Shown: positions 1 to 12,077, numbered from the stretch's first letter. The stretch: DNA of 64,000 nucleotides from Deroplatys truncata (GCA_030765065.1 CM060977.1:92955795-93019794), one strand, 5' to 3'. The notes: generated from the sequence alone by a model not told the origin. A program made the numbers and translations.

Positions 1-201
1 TCTTAATTATGGTAGTGTAGTGTCCTTCCCTTCCCGTAAGCCAGGTATTATGTTGGAATAGCCATTATTTTCGGTACTTTCTTTAGCTGCGTCCCTCGTC
101 GTAGCCTCGCCATGTGAAGTTCTTGTATAATTTGCCCGTACCTCTTGCAAGCGAGTAGCTCCCATCTGTTTTTGTGAAGTAATTAAAGAGAGGCTACGAC
201 A
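1..201 (+). mobile_element. Partial LTR of the 41.6-46.6 kb retroelement family
   Basis: The segment matches, in inverted orientation, the first 200 bases of the LTRs at 41566 and 46087. It runs from ...taattatggtag through ctttagctgcgtccctcg to a terminal gctacgACA at 201. It is cut by the window start. The bases after 201 do not match the internal sequence of the complete element, so this is probably a solo LTR or a diverged copy. It is clearly more diverged than the LTR pair at 41.6-46.6 kb. Confidence 0.75.
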
Positions 202-1789
202 ATAGCAACGTTACACCAAATACTGAAAGTCATAGATCATCAAAAGGTATATCTTTAAGGCACCATTTTATATTGTCAGTTTTAATGGGGCTCTTCACCC
301 CGACGGACATATGGCGCTCATGTTCGTTGCGTTCTACAGTTCTTGGCACGTTTTATTCTTTTATTGACCTTGATTTTATTGTGGTAGTTTTTAGAATTTG
401 ATCTGTTGTGTTTTTGACCAAGCGGGTTTGTGTGTGGTTTTTTAGTATTTTGTTTTTTAAATTTTCTATTTTATACATTGTAAGGGCGCTAATAACCTTA
501 GCTGTTGAGCGTTCTTAAGCCCCATCTCATCATCATTTAAGGCACCATAACAATAAAATCTATATTTCTTATTTTTGACAAGTTATTTTAAACTATTGGA
601 TGAAACTTTCGGACCACTTTGTACACCTACAAAAATTTTATACTTATCTAAGTAGTTTCTGTTATCAAAAGACATGAATTTACAACGTTTAACATTGGCA
701 ACGTAGAATAAACACTTTGAAGTCTTCCAGCATTTCTTTATATAGATATTATTTTGCATGATGCCTATGTCTTAACTCTGCTATGAGTAATTATCTTTAT
801 AATGGCACCTTATTCTCGAGAAGGACTAATCCTCTAATTCAGCGCTACCGTTTAAGCGGAAACGAAGAATTATTTTTTTTCCGAATTAACATCATTTGCT
901 CGTTCTTCTAAAGCAAAGGTATCGGTAAGAGTTCTACAGAACATTTATGTGGAAAGGGTAGATGAAATTCTGCAAACTAGTAGCAGCCCCGAAACCAAAT
1001 TAGCATACATATGAGAAGTTCAGAGATTCTCTGAATCCTTTACAGCTTCATCCCACCTCTAACCCCTCAAATATTCAGCCGCATGTTTCCTCATTTGCCG
1101 CTACCAAGAATTGGTGGCAGGCACTGTATTCAGTGCAGATGGAAACCTCTTTCTTGGCGTATTACCACAGTGTCTCATTTAAGACGCCGCACCAAAGGTC
1201 GTCTTTCTTGAAGGCACCCCAACCATCTCGAAATAGAACTTGGAAACCTTTAACCCAAAAGGTTAGCGATTCATGGAACAGTATCAGTTTACCGTAAACT
1301 TGTTAACAGAAGTCAGAACATTACATGCTTCGGTCACCAGCCAACCTCTAAACCTTACAAGAAGCGCTGCGTTTATGTTGCAGAAACACACAAGGAAGTG
1401 AAATAAATGTTTGACAGAATGTCTTACTAGAGGTCACTTGTCTGCTTGCCTGTTTTATTTCTTTGTTTAGAACCACAGACTTTGTATATGATGTTTCATG
1501 TTTACTGGGGTAAAACACCTAATTTTGTAGTACCTGTTACCTGTTTTCATACTGTGAGCCTTTTCATAGCTTAGCCTAATATGGCGTCATTTTTTAATGA
1601 GAATCATTATAAAACGTTTGCCTGACTAATGCCGTTTTTTGTTATTTTGGTTTATTTATCAATACTATTTATTCATGTGATGTTAATAGCTGAATACCGG
1701 AATTATTGACTAGTAGGATTAATAATATTATAAACACATGATAGGTAGATAGATAAATAGGTTCAATAAATATGTTTCATATATTAAAA
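202..1789. other. No gene recognised
   Basis: AT-rich sequence with no long reading frame, no recognisable domain and no strong repeat structure that I can see. Confidence 0.5.
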
Positions 1790-2030
1790 GATAGTACTTG
1801 TGACGATACCACTATTTCTGATACTCGGCACCGATACCGATTTTTGAGCCCCGATTTTCTTTAGTTATAAAAAAACTGTAAAGGCGATAGGTTGTTCACT
1901 CAAGTATGTTCTTATTAGTAGTTTTCTGTGCATAAACACCTGTAACCACTTTTGTGTTGTATGCTACACAACTCCAAAATTGACATTCTCCAATTCATGT
2001 CATATACCTATTTTTTTATCCGGTAATAAG
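1790..2030 (+). repeat. Dispersed repeat R6, copy 1
   Basis: Shares an ordered series of blocks with 35430-35620: a gatact-rich start, aaaaaactgt, ttctg(t/c)gtataaac, ttgtaacca and gacattctccaatt. Both copies are in direct orientation. There is no coding capacity, and the family is not identified. Confidence 0.5.
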
Positions 2031-3286
2031 TAATTAGCCATTTAACACTCGGAAACATAGTAAGTTTCTGGATTAGAGCTCTCTACTATCCCCTCATAAG
2101 TATAAATATTTAATACAAAGACATGTTAAACAGAATTAAAAATTTGAACATAAATTCAGGAAAGTATTATATGAAATGCAGAGATATAAAGTAATCGAAG
2201 AGTTTTGTTTAAGAACACGAGCATTCATGAAAGAAGTATTTTTATACGCTGTATTATCTCATGTCATAACATCTGATTTGTTTCCGCTGCATTCACAGAT
2301 TTTGGTACCAGAGTGGGTAAATGTAATGACAGAGAGTGAGTCAGCAAGACCTCTATTGCAAAAACGTGGTTTAGTGCGTCAGCTAAATCAGCTGAGTTAG
2401 CGCTGCATGTTAAATAAGTAGCTTTACTCATTTCCCCATTGTTTTGCATGTTTTCATTCAGATGCTAGAGTATAGAATGTTGCATACATCGCAGTCAAGG
2501 TCTATCAAGAACTATAGTCCAGCAACTCTTTGGGGACACGTGCGAGGCAATAACATGAAGTCTCGACTCCTTTACTCCTTATCTAGCATAACGTTAAAAG
2601 CAACACCTTTCAATAATGCGAAACTTAAACATTTAAAAGTATTGAAGGTTTATCTCAACTTCGATACCACCGGCTGTCGAGAGTATCGAGGTATCGATAT
2701 CCCATTCCTATTAAAAACAAAGCTTAAGAACAAGAAGTTACAATTCTGTCAGTGGATCAGAAGTCATTACCAGGCAAGTTACGTGTTCAGGCAAAGGAAT
2801 TAATTAGAAATCAGAGCAGCTAAGGCAATTAGCTGTTCCGGCGAACTTATTCAACAAGAAACCTGTTAGCCAAAGGTTCAGATGATTAGAACGTTTAGAA
2901 AACAGAGTTGCATGAATCTTGGCGTATATAATTAAAATGGCCAGAATTCTTAGAATTTATGAAGTCAAAGAGCAAAAGTTGTTATTCAGATGTGAATGAC
3001 AAGCTTAAAATTTGGCAGCGTATAACGTAGGAACTTTGGTGGGATGGACTTATATTGATAAAGAGCGTGTATTTCGAAAATTAGGGTCTTACAGCCTTTA
3101 CGTTTTACACATGTGTTTTACTGTGATCGATTAATTATCGGCAATCCGTGGCGCCTAAAAACCGTTCCCGGGTTCTCACATACTTTGCGGTAGCCGTAAG
3201 GTGATTTGCCGTTGAAAAATTTTAGCGATTCACGGTAACTTGCGCTTCCTCGGGAACTAGAGGCTAGTATGGTACCTCTAGATCAT
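2031..3286. other. No gene recognised
   Basis: Contains only short reading frames (the longest about 119 codons at 2444-2803) with no motif I recognise. Around 2640-2710 there is a cluster of tcgatac/gtatcga motifs in both orientations, which may be the edge of an old transposon. Confidence 0.4.
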
Positions 3287-3510
3287 GGAGGATGATTAAT
3301 GGGTTGAATAGTGAATGAAATGATGAATGGAACGAAATGGAGGGGCAGGAAGTTTGGGGGCTGAAATAAATTACCTCAACATTCGCCTGACGATCCGGGA
3401 AAACCCCGAAAAAACCCATGGGTCTGAGTGAGCGGTCGCCGAGAATCGAACCCGGGACCTACCGAATGCGAAAGCACACGTTACCGCAGCGCCACCTCAA
3501 CAATTTTGTA
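3287..3510 (-). mobile_element. tRNA-derived SINE, family SINE2
   Basis: Read on the minus strand, a tRNA-like head carries a near-consensus RNA polymerase III box B (GGTTCGATTC, complement of 3443-3452). It is followed by a body with gggttttttcggggttttcc, ggatcgtcaggcgaat and ttccattcatcatttcattc. The same body in the same order occurs on + at 15030-15240. This is a dispersed SINE rather than a functional tRNA gene, because the head is degenerate and fused to a shared non-tRNA body. Confidence 0.8.
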
Positions 3511-3526
3511 TGAATTGTTTGTAGTT

Positions 3527-3575
3527 GAGTGCCTAGAGAGTCATGTGAATGCAACACATCGGGTTTTCTGGAATT
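3527..3575 (-). repeat. R1 5'-terminal fragment
   Basis: Complement of the R1 5' end: agagagtcatgtgaatgcaac followed by acatc and a T-rich run. Only the terminus is present. Confidence 0.6.
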
Positions 3576-4109
3576 ATTTTAGTATTATATAGTTTAAACG
3601 TATATAGTGAAAGAGATTTGTTTAAAAAAGTTTAATAATTGAAGTTATATAATGGTAAACAAAGTGAAGTAACTAATTCCACTAAGACCCCTGAGTGTGT
3701 CGCAACTAAAGCAGCAATTTAACCGTAATATGCAGATCGTCTTGTCCCCGCCAGGAGAGATTCCCACAGAGAGATAGCTTGGTGTATTCACGTAACCCAT
3801 ATTGCTATTACAGAGAGTTGGTCTGCTTACGTATAAACAAAGCCCTCGTGAGGTTCGCTCGCCAGTAACCACAGTCATCTAGCAACAACAGTACCATCCC
3901 TTTGCTCTGAGGACTCCGTCTAAATCCTAATTATGGAATTACCACTGGTTTAGCTCTATACATAGAGCTGATCGTGCGCCGAAGAGGATTCCATTCTAGA
4001 ATACAGTAGTATCGTGAATACTCTAAGCCACCATTGATGCGTGCGGTGCAAAAGTACTGTATCCTCTTACGAGCTGATTTTATCTTAAGCATTCGTAAAA
4101 AGGAATATT

Positions 4110-4865
4110 TATAACATTGTTGTATTCCACCCAAGAATTCGATGTCGAGATCACAACGGAAATACATGTTTAAAGGCCTCCTGAATCCTAAAAATGCATT
4201 TTGAGAAAGGTTCGTGTATCTATCTGTGCCTGTAAACAGCATAACTCTAAAACGAAAACTTGGATATATACCTTGTATTTAGGTTCAATACCTTCCAAAG
4301 ATGCGACATGGGGATTTTCAAGAAAATCCCCAGGTTGGACTACCCGTTACATGAAAGATTTGTCGAAATTTTTTATTTTCTAAAAAATGGCTCTAACGAT
4401 TATGATTAAAATACAATATATTAAAGATATTTACATTGCAAATCAAATTGTATATTTTATGGGAAAATAGCTTGTGAAGTTCACTTCAGTTCGAAGAAAT
4501 TATGTATAACCTTGTATAACTGGTAAATGTTAAGTGATAGACGAAACTGTACTGCACAAAAAAATGTGCATTTCTTTAAAACATATACTTTATTCAACAT
4601 AATTATTTTAGTAAATGGTAGTTTGTGGTGAGAGATTTTCTTATAAGTCTTCGTATAGCATTTTTGGAAGGTATTCAACTTAAATGCCAAGATTTCTATT
4701 TTTCCGAATTTTCGCTGTTCGAAGACGCACACGCACATAGACACGGACCTTTTCTAAAAATGCTATTTTTTAATTCATGGGCCTGAAAACATTTACTTAC
4801 GGTGGAAACTCAGTATGAAATTTTTTAATGGAATGTGACACTTCTTCTGCCTACTATGTACAGAA
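4110..4865. repeat. R1 inverted pair (foldback)
   Basis: 4110-4605 is R1 in minus orientation, running from the 3' terminus (gtattccaccc...ttcgatgtcgag) into the interior. At about 4605-4620 the sequence switches to R1 in plus orientation (tagtttgtggtgagag... to the 3' end near 4865). The two arms share roughly the last 250 bases of R1, so the locus can fold on itself. Copies are diverged and there is no coding capacity. Confidence 0.75.
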
Positions 4866-5934
4866 ACGACAGGAAGAAATCAACACGCCTTCCTGGACGA
4901 ACCGTATTTGTTGTTTCTAGGGTACTTCATGACGTCATGACTTCATTTTATTGGGTGGTGGTGGTGGTATCACACCTTATGCTATGTACCGCACCAATAA
5001 GCGCACCTATGCTACTTCTGTCAGCTGGCTGGCAAATTACGAATAGGTATGGGTGAGGAATGGCGGATATACAGCAAATGTCTGTTTGGAAATGTTCTTG
5101 AATATGAGTTCTCGATATGATAGCATTTTAGTCCTCAAACATCAGTTATAGGTCCTCTTATAAATTAGCGTTTCCTAGCTGTTTACATGTTCTTAAACAG
5201 CTTCTTAAACCCTTCCTCCTCCAACGCACTAGGAGTGAAGGAGGCGCCAGATAATATCTTAAGTCATGCCCTATTAACGATCAACAAAATCGGATGCAGA
5301 TTACTTCTTGTGGAATATGTACATAGTAGAGAAAGTAATAAACCATAGTATAACACATCAGATTATTGTAGTTTTTAACCATATGACTGGGTCATCTGCG
5401 TATTGAATGATAAAACATACAAATAATAATAATAGTATAAGTGCTGAATGCAAATATATAGCACTTAATATGAAATTCTCTTTCCCTAAGGCATCCATTA
5501 GCAAAGTTATCCCCAGTTCTGAGAGGAAGGAAACAGCTGCTAATATCCGAACTCCTTTTGTGGATGTTTGCTCGGGAGCACGGACTTTTTCATCGGGAGA
5601 GCAGCCTAATTGTCCAACTAATTAGCTGTCTTCTCAGAAATGAATGCCTCATTTGCAGCCGTTTCATTGCTTTTTCTCACTGCTGATTTCATATTCAGCA
5701 TTTGCAATGATTGCCCCTGGGCTCGTGCTAGCATCTACATAATGGCTAATAGAAATAGTTGCGCTTGGTTATATTGTTTAGTTTATATATTTATTCTCTA
5801 TTTAACAAAGCGGCAGGCACAGCATGTATTCGTATTAACTATAAAGTAGTAGTATTATTTTCATTATAATGAGTGAAACGTTTTGCAGGAAATACGTTTT
5901 TGATTCTTAGAAACGTTTGAACTCAAAAAATCGT
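4866..5934. other. No gene recognised; one perfect CRE-like palindrome
   Basis: No recognisable coding sequence. The only motif of note is ATGACGTCAT within cttcatgacgtcatgactt near 4925-4945, a consensus CRE/ATF site whose function cannot be judged here. Confidence 0.4.
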
Positions 5935-6798
5935 ATGTGTCACATTCACATGACTCTCTAATCTCTATAGTTTATTAATAGGTATACAGACTATTCTTAC
6001 TAAAGGTTATTCTTCTATCCACTACAATTTAATCCAAATAAACTTTTACAGAAATAGCTACATTACACACTTCGTTATAGATACAAGGAGGACAGCGATA
6101 GTCAAATGTTTAAGAACTGGACGCTGTATCCTGGCCTTAAAATTGTATACTCTTCCCATGCAATAGTGAGAAACAGCTGGAAATCGACAGGATTTGAAAA
6201 GAATGACTAAGTATTCAACAGTTCAAACCATTAATGGCGAATGTCTCGAAAATGGCTTATGCCACCATAGAAATTGTTTGAAATAAATTGTGTGTTTTAA
6301 AGAGATCTACAACTTTTTCTTTAGTACACTTTCGTCCATGATTTAACAGTTATACAAGATTATACAAACTTACTTCCAAATGAAGAGGATTTCGCAGACT
6401 ATTACCAGAAAATTCAGATGTACATTTTATTTGTCATATAAATAACTTTAATATATTATGAGTTGTACAGTTTTTTAACTGTCACTTCTCAGTTTTCAGT
6501 GTCACTGCTTCGTTTATATGAAGTTCCCTTTTACTGGGAGTTCACCTCACTAACGTCACTTCACTAAGGGGAACTAGTTTAGTTCTGTCACTTCACCTCC
6601 GTGACGTAGCCTTTTCACCCTGGACCTTCACTCGGGAGACGAATACAAAACTTCACAACCCATCGCTCCGCAGTAGCGCTTGTTACACGTCACGACAATC
6701 ACCAACTCGCTCGGAGAATCACTCTTGATGTCACCACAGAAACACAGTCACTAACTTGCTCTCGAATTGCAACTGACTGGACTGCGCGAGAGCGCTCG

Positions 6799-6806
6799 CT
6801 TATATA
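6799..6806 (-). promoter_or_regulatory. TATA box (TATATAAG)
   Basis: Reads TATATAAG on the minus strand. It lies 24 bp downstream (in that orientation) of the proximal heat-shock element and about 25-30 bp upstream of an initiator-like TCAGTT, the usual spacing for an inducible Pol II promoter. Confidence 0.65.
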
Positions 6807-6829
6807 GTCAGTCGAATCCTTCCACAGGA

Positions 6830-6847
6830 TTCTCGAACGTTCTAGAA
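6830..6847 (-). promoter_or_regulatory. Perfect four-unit heat-shock element
   Basis: Sequence TTCtcGAAcgTTCtaGAA: four inverted nGAAn pentamers with exact 2-nt spacing, the consensus for heat-shock factor trimers. It sits just upstream of the TATA box on the minus strand. Confidence 0.8.
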
Positions 6848-6875
6848 CTTATTCGGCACATTTTGTGGAGTAGGG

Positions 6876-6895
6876 GAGAGAAGAAGCTTCCAGAA
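6876..6895 (-). promoter_or_regulatory. Second heat-shock element and GAGA motif
   Basis: GAAgcTTCcaGAA at 6883-6895 is a perfect three-unit heat-shock element. It is adjacent to a GAGAG motif at about 6876-6882. Paired heat-shock elements with GAGA sites are typical of insect hsp70 promoters. Confidence 0.7.
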
Positions 6896-7327
6896 AGTTG
6901 AACTTATCTCTCGATAGCGCGCCCGGTGTTTACGCTGGCGAGGGCAGTTATCGTTGTTTATACCAACGGCTCCTGATAACCTTCGCCCATAGCCACTGAG
7001 CCACAATGTGGTATTTCAATCAAATTCGTTAGTCATTTTTGAAATCGAAACTTTTGAAAATGTTCAATGTAAAAGGGTAGTTGGAGTGGTATTAATTTTG
7101 GTATCGCATCATTGGAAGTTACTGAACTTAAATACCAAGCTTGGTATTTATACGACTTTTCGTTTGAATTATGCTGTTCAGACACATACACGCGGATCTT
7201 TTTCTAAAAATTCTTTTTTGTATTTAGGATGCCTCAAAAGGTACATTTCCGGTGAAACCTCCACTTGGAATTTTTGGTTGGAATACAATTTTTTTTCCTA
7301 CTTATCATATGTAGTAGAGAAAGTAAA

Positions 7328-8185
7328 AACAGATATTAACATCTTGAAATATTCATAAACCCAATACTTTAAAGTTTTTTACCTTCTCCGTAGTGCAGTG
7401 GTTACCATATTAGCCGCTTTCCGTGATTGAGTATTATAGCCTTGTCAGTCCTTAGCCTAGCTTCTTTTGGAAGGTAAATGCAGAGTTGATTTTACCAGAA
7501 TAAGAACAAAAGAGGTAGATAGAGAGAAAATTTTATAAATATTTATTTACTAAAAGTTCTAACAAGTCCTTGCGTTACATTCCAAGATATTGTTCTCACG
7601 CACCTCCATCAGAGGCCACCATTACTGTCAGCACATAGGTAACGTAGGCTGTGTCTGGTGGTCCTTCACATCTTATGCACCCTGGTCTATCTCCAACGGA
7701 ACGACCAGCTCTTCCACACGGTAGACGATGCTTGTCCATCCGGCAGTTCTTGTCCTCCCATCACGTACTTGGCGCAATCCCTCCAGCAAGGCCTTTCGCC
7801 ACATGTGTCGCGGACGTATATCTTCATTACTCCTTACTCAACAGCTTCAACGCCTTCATCCGCAGCCTAGGGGAGTTGATATTGATCCGGAGAATGCTAT
7901 AAGACTTGTCTTTGGCTGTAAATAATTGCCTCGAGGAACACCAATAAAAAAATATATATAATCTTTTTCTACATTCCAGGGGTCAAGCCTATAGCCTATT
8001 CCGTCCTCACTCCTTCATTCCCATCTCTTCATTTGGCCGACCGACATCTCTTCTGTCTTGAGGTGTATGGCTATGTACGATGCTGAGTATTCTATCTTCA
8101 TTCTTTCTCTTCATGTGCTCCTTCTAGCTATTCTTATTTTCTTTTGTATTATCATTTAAGTAATGCATCTTTAATTCCTCACCAC
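7328..8185. other. No gene recognised; possible degenerate SINE head
   Basis: Around 7383-7420 the sequence ctccgtagtgcagtggttacc resembles the box-A region of SINE1, but no box B or tail follows. 7640-7920 is less AT-rich with overlapping short frames in several phases and no recognisable domain. Confidence 0.35.
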
Positions 8186-8189
8186 ATTA

Positions 8190-9020
8190 TCATCTTGATA
8201 CCGTAATTATTGTCAGGAAAATATAAATAATTAAATAAAGAGATAACTGTAAAATAAAGAAATAATTGAAATAATTAATTTTCGTATATTAAATCAATCT
8301 ATAATGTAATTGAGTTGAAACGATTATTAGCGGGTGACATTAATAAAAAGTCATTAGTAACAATGACAGTAGTGAACACATTAGTATAAAACTTCTCGGA
8401 GTGTTGTTAAGGGGTGAGTTAAGCACGTCTGAACCATCACGTAGTCCACAATTCTGTAAAAGAGAAAGGGAGTGAAATTCTGAGAATCAGGGAGGTACCC
8501 CATTGCAACAAGGTTATAGACGTACACTCAGAATAATAAGATTGACTCCGCGCAAGGAGACTTGGTGAGGCAGTTCTAAAGTAGGCGGAGCTTCAGTAAT
8601 AGAAGAGCGTGTAAAGCCGCGCTGGGTTATCAATTACTTAGGGGTAACCGCGAGGGGTTTTGCTGGTAAGCATTTTAGCAACTCGCGGCAAGTTACACTT
8701 CTACTTTCTTTTACTGCGGAAACAGTTATTTCAAGCAGTAGAATTGCAGAAGTATAATAATTCAATTGTTGTAGTTTCAATTGATACGATTCATAATCTG
8801 TTTCTTTGTCTTCAAACGGTCGGCAACTCACTTCAATAATTCAAGCATTAGATCACATTACATTTCTCAGTGAATTTAAACTGGTGTTATCCTTTTACAT
8901 TTCATCCACACATACCCTGACAAGGTACTCTCATAGCTCTACCTCTGAAGTACCTGGGGCACGAGAACAACAGAACGAGATACGAGATAACGGCATCAGA
9001 AGCAGCTAAAGTATACTGCT
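8190..9020 (-). repeat. Dispersed repeat R4, longest copy (minus)
   Basis: The complement of this interval matches 49585-50455 over its whole length, with shared blocks such as tatctcgta(t/g)ctcgt, tcagggtatgyg, gtttgaagayaaagaa, tttccgcartaaa and ggcggagyttmagtaat, ending in an AT-rich tail with ggtatcgaac/ttgataccg. Partial copies lie at 27230-27440, 31375-31560, 46930-47060. Within it is a 65-codon minus frame (8634-8831) with no recognised domain. The element type is unknown. Confidence 0.7.
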
Positions 9021-9179
9021 TCAGAATTCTCGCACCATTGAGTGGCTTTAAAAATATTAAAAAGTGTTAGAACAGGCTCTTTCCTGGTCTAACGCCTTGA
9101 TTTGTTTTAATTTCTTCTGTTTTTATTTCGGTGACATTTATCACTATTCTTGTATTTTTATATAAACTCTTTACAATCT

Positions 9180-9214
9180 TAATTATATGCAAGGAATATC
9201 CTTGCATATAATTA
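9180..9214. other. 35-bp perfect palindrome
   Basis: Two 16-bp arms (TAATTATATGCAAGGA and its exact complement) flank a 3-nt centre. The perfect arms stand out against diverged surroundings. Confidence 0.75.
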
Positions 9215-9639
9215 TTCCCTTCAAAACCACCTGAGCATAAAATCCTTTCTCATCTGCACATCTTTGCTACCGTTTTACCACAATCTCTTCACTCAGCCCA
9301 TCGTTCTACCAGTAAAAAACAAACGTCCTGGTATGGTTCAAGCCCGAGACTCCACCCAAGGTTGGAACTTCCTGTCAGAACACCCACTCTTAAGTACTGC
9401 AGCAGGACAACGTCCACCCCGCGTTTAGTGGAGCCCGTAGAAGGTATGTAGTAGTTAAAAGCAAGTACTCCCTTTTCTAGCGACGCAGGAAGTGATCTGC
9501 GGTTTTTTACCTGAGTGTGAACTATTTGGACAAATTTCTTTTAGTAGAGATTCGAAAAAAAATTAAATTGAGTTTTATTAAGGATGTTCTTTACTTCTGT
9601 GGTTCTTAGCGCCCCATTTTATACTGGGAGTGAAATTTT

Positions 9640-9745
9640 TTACTAAGTTTTTACGCCCGAAAAAATCCATCCGGATTTGAGCCCACGACGTCAGGAACTA
9701 GCATGATATATTTAGACCACGGAGGACGACAGTATAGGTTCGGGT
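9640..9745 (-). mobile_element. SINE1 head fragment
   Basis: The complement reads gtcgtcctccgtggt...gctagttcc...gggctcaaatcc, matching the SINE1 tRNA-like head at 12139 and 35651, including a box-B-like GGCTCAAATCC. The body is lost. Confidence 0.55.
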
Positions 9746-10446
9746 CCATAAGGTGTGATTGTTAGCCTTTCGCCATTAAGAAAATGAGACGGCGTTAGGC
9801 GTCGGCGCTCTCCTCATCTTGTGTAATTGAGCTTTAGTAAAGGGCTTCATGTTTATGAACACAGTACTTAACCCTTCCTCGTCAATCTGCAAGTGTCCGA
9901 GGACCTTGCTCAGGCAGCGATTGGTGGAGCCGATCAATGGTTCTCACCATCCTCCCCAGCAAGCCGCCCGGGAGGCAATAAACTTCCAAGTATGCCTTGA
10001 CATGCTAGATGGTGGTCGGTGTCCATATTTCCGTTAGCTCATGGTTCGCTGTATGAAACTATCAAGGTCATTAATGGTGCAGCTTGTCTTTTCTGGTTCG
10101 TCACATATTAGTATACTTGCTGGCTTACCTGGCATTAAACTGTTAGATTTTTAAACTCTAATGAAGAATTAATTAATTTAATTTGCCAACCAACCTCTTT
10201 TATGAAATTATAGTACAGTGATTTAGAAGGTGAACCCTTCCCTTTACCCCTTATAACTGTAAATTCGTATAGCTCTGACTACTCCTGATAACGGTGAAAA
10301 GTTACCTAATGCTCACGAAAAAGGATGTGAAACATCGGCGGAACGTTTGAATTCCTTAACGTCCCTCTGACAGTCATCCAAGTTCTGGAAACAACATATA
10401 AATACCCTTTGGCGGAGGAACAACCATCGGTCGGAATGCTCGATTA
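9746..10446. other. No gene recognised
   Basis: Short reading frames only; nothing recognised. Confidence 0.4.
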
Positions 10447-11222
10447 ATTTTCACTTTCTCTACTACATATGCATAGTAATAGGGGAAGTATTATATTCCA
10501 ACTAAAAATTCTAGGTGGAGATTTCACCGGAAATATACGTTTTGTGGCCTCCTGAATTCAAAAAGGCATTTTTAGTAAGGGGTCCGTATGTATAAACAGC
10601 ATAACTAAAAAAAATTGTGTTCAGTATCTTCCAAAGATGCGACACGAAGGTTTTCAAGAAAATCCCCGCCCCAAACTACCCTGTTTTGGGGGGAAAATCT
10701 TTCGAATATTTTTTTTATTTTCTGAAAAGTGGCTCTAACATTTTGTTTACAATACCATATACTAAAGACATTTACATGATAAGTAAAACGCATATCTTGA
10801 ATTTTCTGCGAATAGTTTGGGAAGTCCCCTTTATACGCAAGGAATATTATATAATCTTGATTAACTAGTAAAGTTACGTGATAGACGAGAATGTACTACA
10901 CAAAAATGTAGATCACTTTAAAACACAAACATCTCTTTGAAACAATTTTTGAGGGGGGGCGGCATCAGCTATTTCTGAGATATCTGAGTAACTAATGCTT
11001 CGCAATTTTCAGTATTTAGTCATTCTTTTAAACTTCTGTCGATTTAAGCTGTTTCTTGCTGTCATGGAAAGAAACTAAAATTTAAGGCCAGCATGTAGCA
11101 TCCAGCGCTTAAATATTTGACTATTGCTGTTCCCTTACTATCTATTACGAAACGTGTAATTTACCTATTTCTGCAGATGTTTATGTCGATTAAAATTAAG
11201 CAGACAGAAAAATAAGCTTTTG
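10447..11222 (-). repeat. R1, near full-length
   Basis: Begins with the complement of the R1 3' terminus (actttctctactac) and runs through gatttcaccggaaat, ttccaaagatgcgac, ggctctaac, tgactattgctgttccc and cgtgtaatttacctatttctgc. The last 40 or so bases of the 5' terminus are missing. Confidence 0.85.
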
Positions 11223-11244
11223 TGATTTTACACCTTTGTGCCTT

Positions 11245-11475
11245 CTCTTTTGTCCCGTAGTTATTTAAAACACAAAAGCTGCATAGTTTGCCCATAATAC
11301 ATTAACCCTTAACATATACAGCAAAATAGAAGTGGTGATGGTGAATATAAGGATACCCCTACTAGGCCACCAAGTTAATCTCTTTGGAAAAGAGAGTTGG
11401 TCTGTGCCCTCAGTTCATTATAAAATATCGCTCATTAATTTATAATGTTAGCAGTTTTCTCTCTATATACAGTTA
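11245..11475 (+). repeat. Dispersed repeat R3, copy 1
   Basis: Matches 24018-24245 in direct orientation, with the shared order gtcccgt(a/g)gttatttaa, acaaaagct, aggccaccaagttaa, ctataaaatagcg-like. Non-coding; family unknown. Confidence 0.55.
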
Positions 11476-11489
11476 TTTAGTATGTCCTA

Positions 11490-12000
11490 CTAAGGAACTT
11501 GATTGCAACATAAATACAAATAAATTAAGCAAAACTTTCTTACATGAGGGTTATTAGAAGGTTTTGACATTCACAAACTTCAGTACACACATACATAGAA
11601 TTAGAATAAAGGTTCTTAAGGTATTTAACACTGTTTGATTACACACACATCTGCATTATTTGATAAATTGCCAATTAAAGAAACAAATATAACACAAAAT
11701 CGATTGTCGCTTTTTAAACTCTGTCATCCGTTTGTTGAATGTTATATCATGGCCATCTACGTAAATTCCTTGTGATAAAAAGTAACTGTCTTCTTTATTT
11801 TTTACTCTGTGGACATAAGCAACTATTTATATTCTGTGGGATAGCAACAGCTACTTTCTACTCCATGACATTCTCGACTAAATGTCGAGGCCTTATTTAC
11901 AATCATGTTCTTTCATCACCCCAATTATTCGTAATTCAAGTACAAAGACTTTGTAAATGCTTTATAATCTTTTAGTAATTTATGAAATGAAATCAGAAGC
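11490..12000 (+). repeat. Local direct duplication, unit 1
   Basis: Matches 12480-12960 block by block: gaacttgatt, tttcttacat(g/c)agggttayta, aacttcagt, atagaattagaat, atcgattg(t/c)(c/t)gctttttaa, atcatggccatctaygta, ggcattctc, ctttgtaaat. The offset grows from about 990 to 1,020 bp. A SINE1 copy and simple repeats lie between the units. Neither unit keeps a long frame. Confidence 0.7.
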
Positions 12001-12073
12001 TTTATAGTCCAATGTCCATTAGAATGAATTGGGTTTTCCAATGGTGAAAAGAATTATCAAATTCCGGTGTGCG

Positions 12074-12077
<4 letters not shown>

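Larger units (their letters stand above)
6464..7005 (-). mobile_element. LTR-like segment carrying a heat-shock-type promoter
   Basis: On the minus strand the segment begins TGTGGC and ends TGTACA, which fits an LTR (TG...CA), although no clean target-site duplication is visible. Its GC content is higher than the surroundings. It contains two heat-shock-element clusters, a TATATAAG box and a TCAGTT initiator-like motif, followed by a long leader rich in GTGAAGTGAC-like repeats. The segment has no reading frame. Either it is a solo LTR with heat-shock regulation or a captured hsp70-like promoter and 5' UTR; I cannot separate these from one copy. Confidence 0.6.
5935..7327 (+). repeat. R1 copy split by a 542-bp insert
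   Basis: 5935-6463 is the R1 5' half: gtgtcacattcacatgactc, then acattacacacttcgttatag, then aagaactggacgctgtatc. 7006-7327 is the R1 3' half, from gtggtatttcaatc to gtagagaaagtaaaaa. The halves meet at the usual R1 sequence ctttaatata/tggtattt, so they are one copy interrupted by the segment at 6464-7005. Confidence 0.85.

Noticed and set aside
4930..4940. CRE palindromes as functional regulatory sites (also near 23016)
   Set aside because: A 10-bp motif is expected by chance now and then, and neither lies in front of a recognisable gene.
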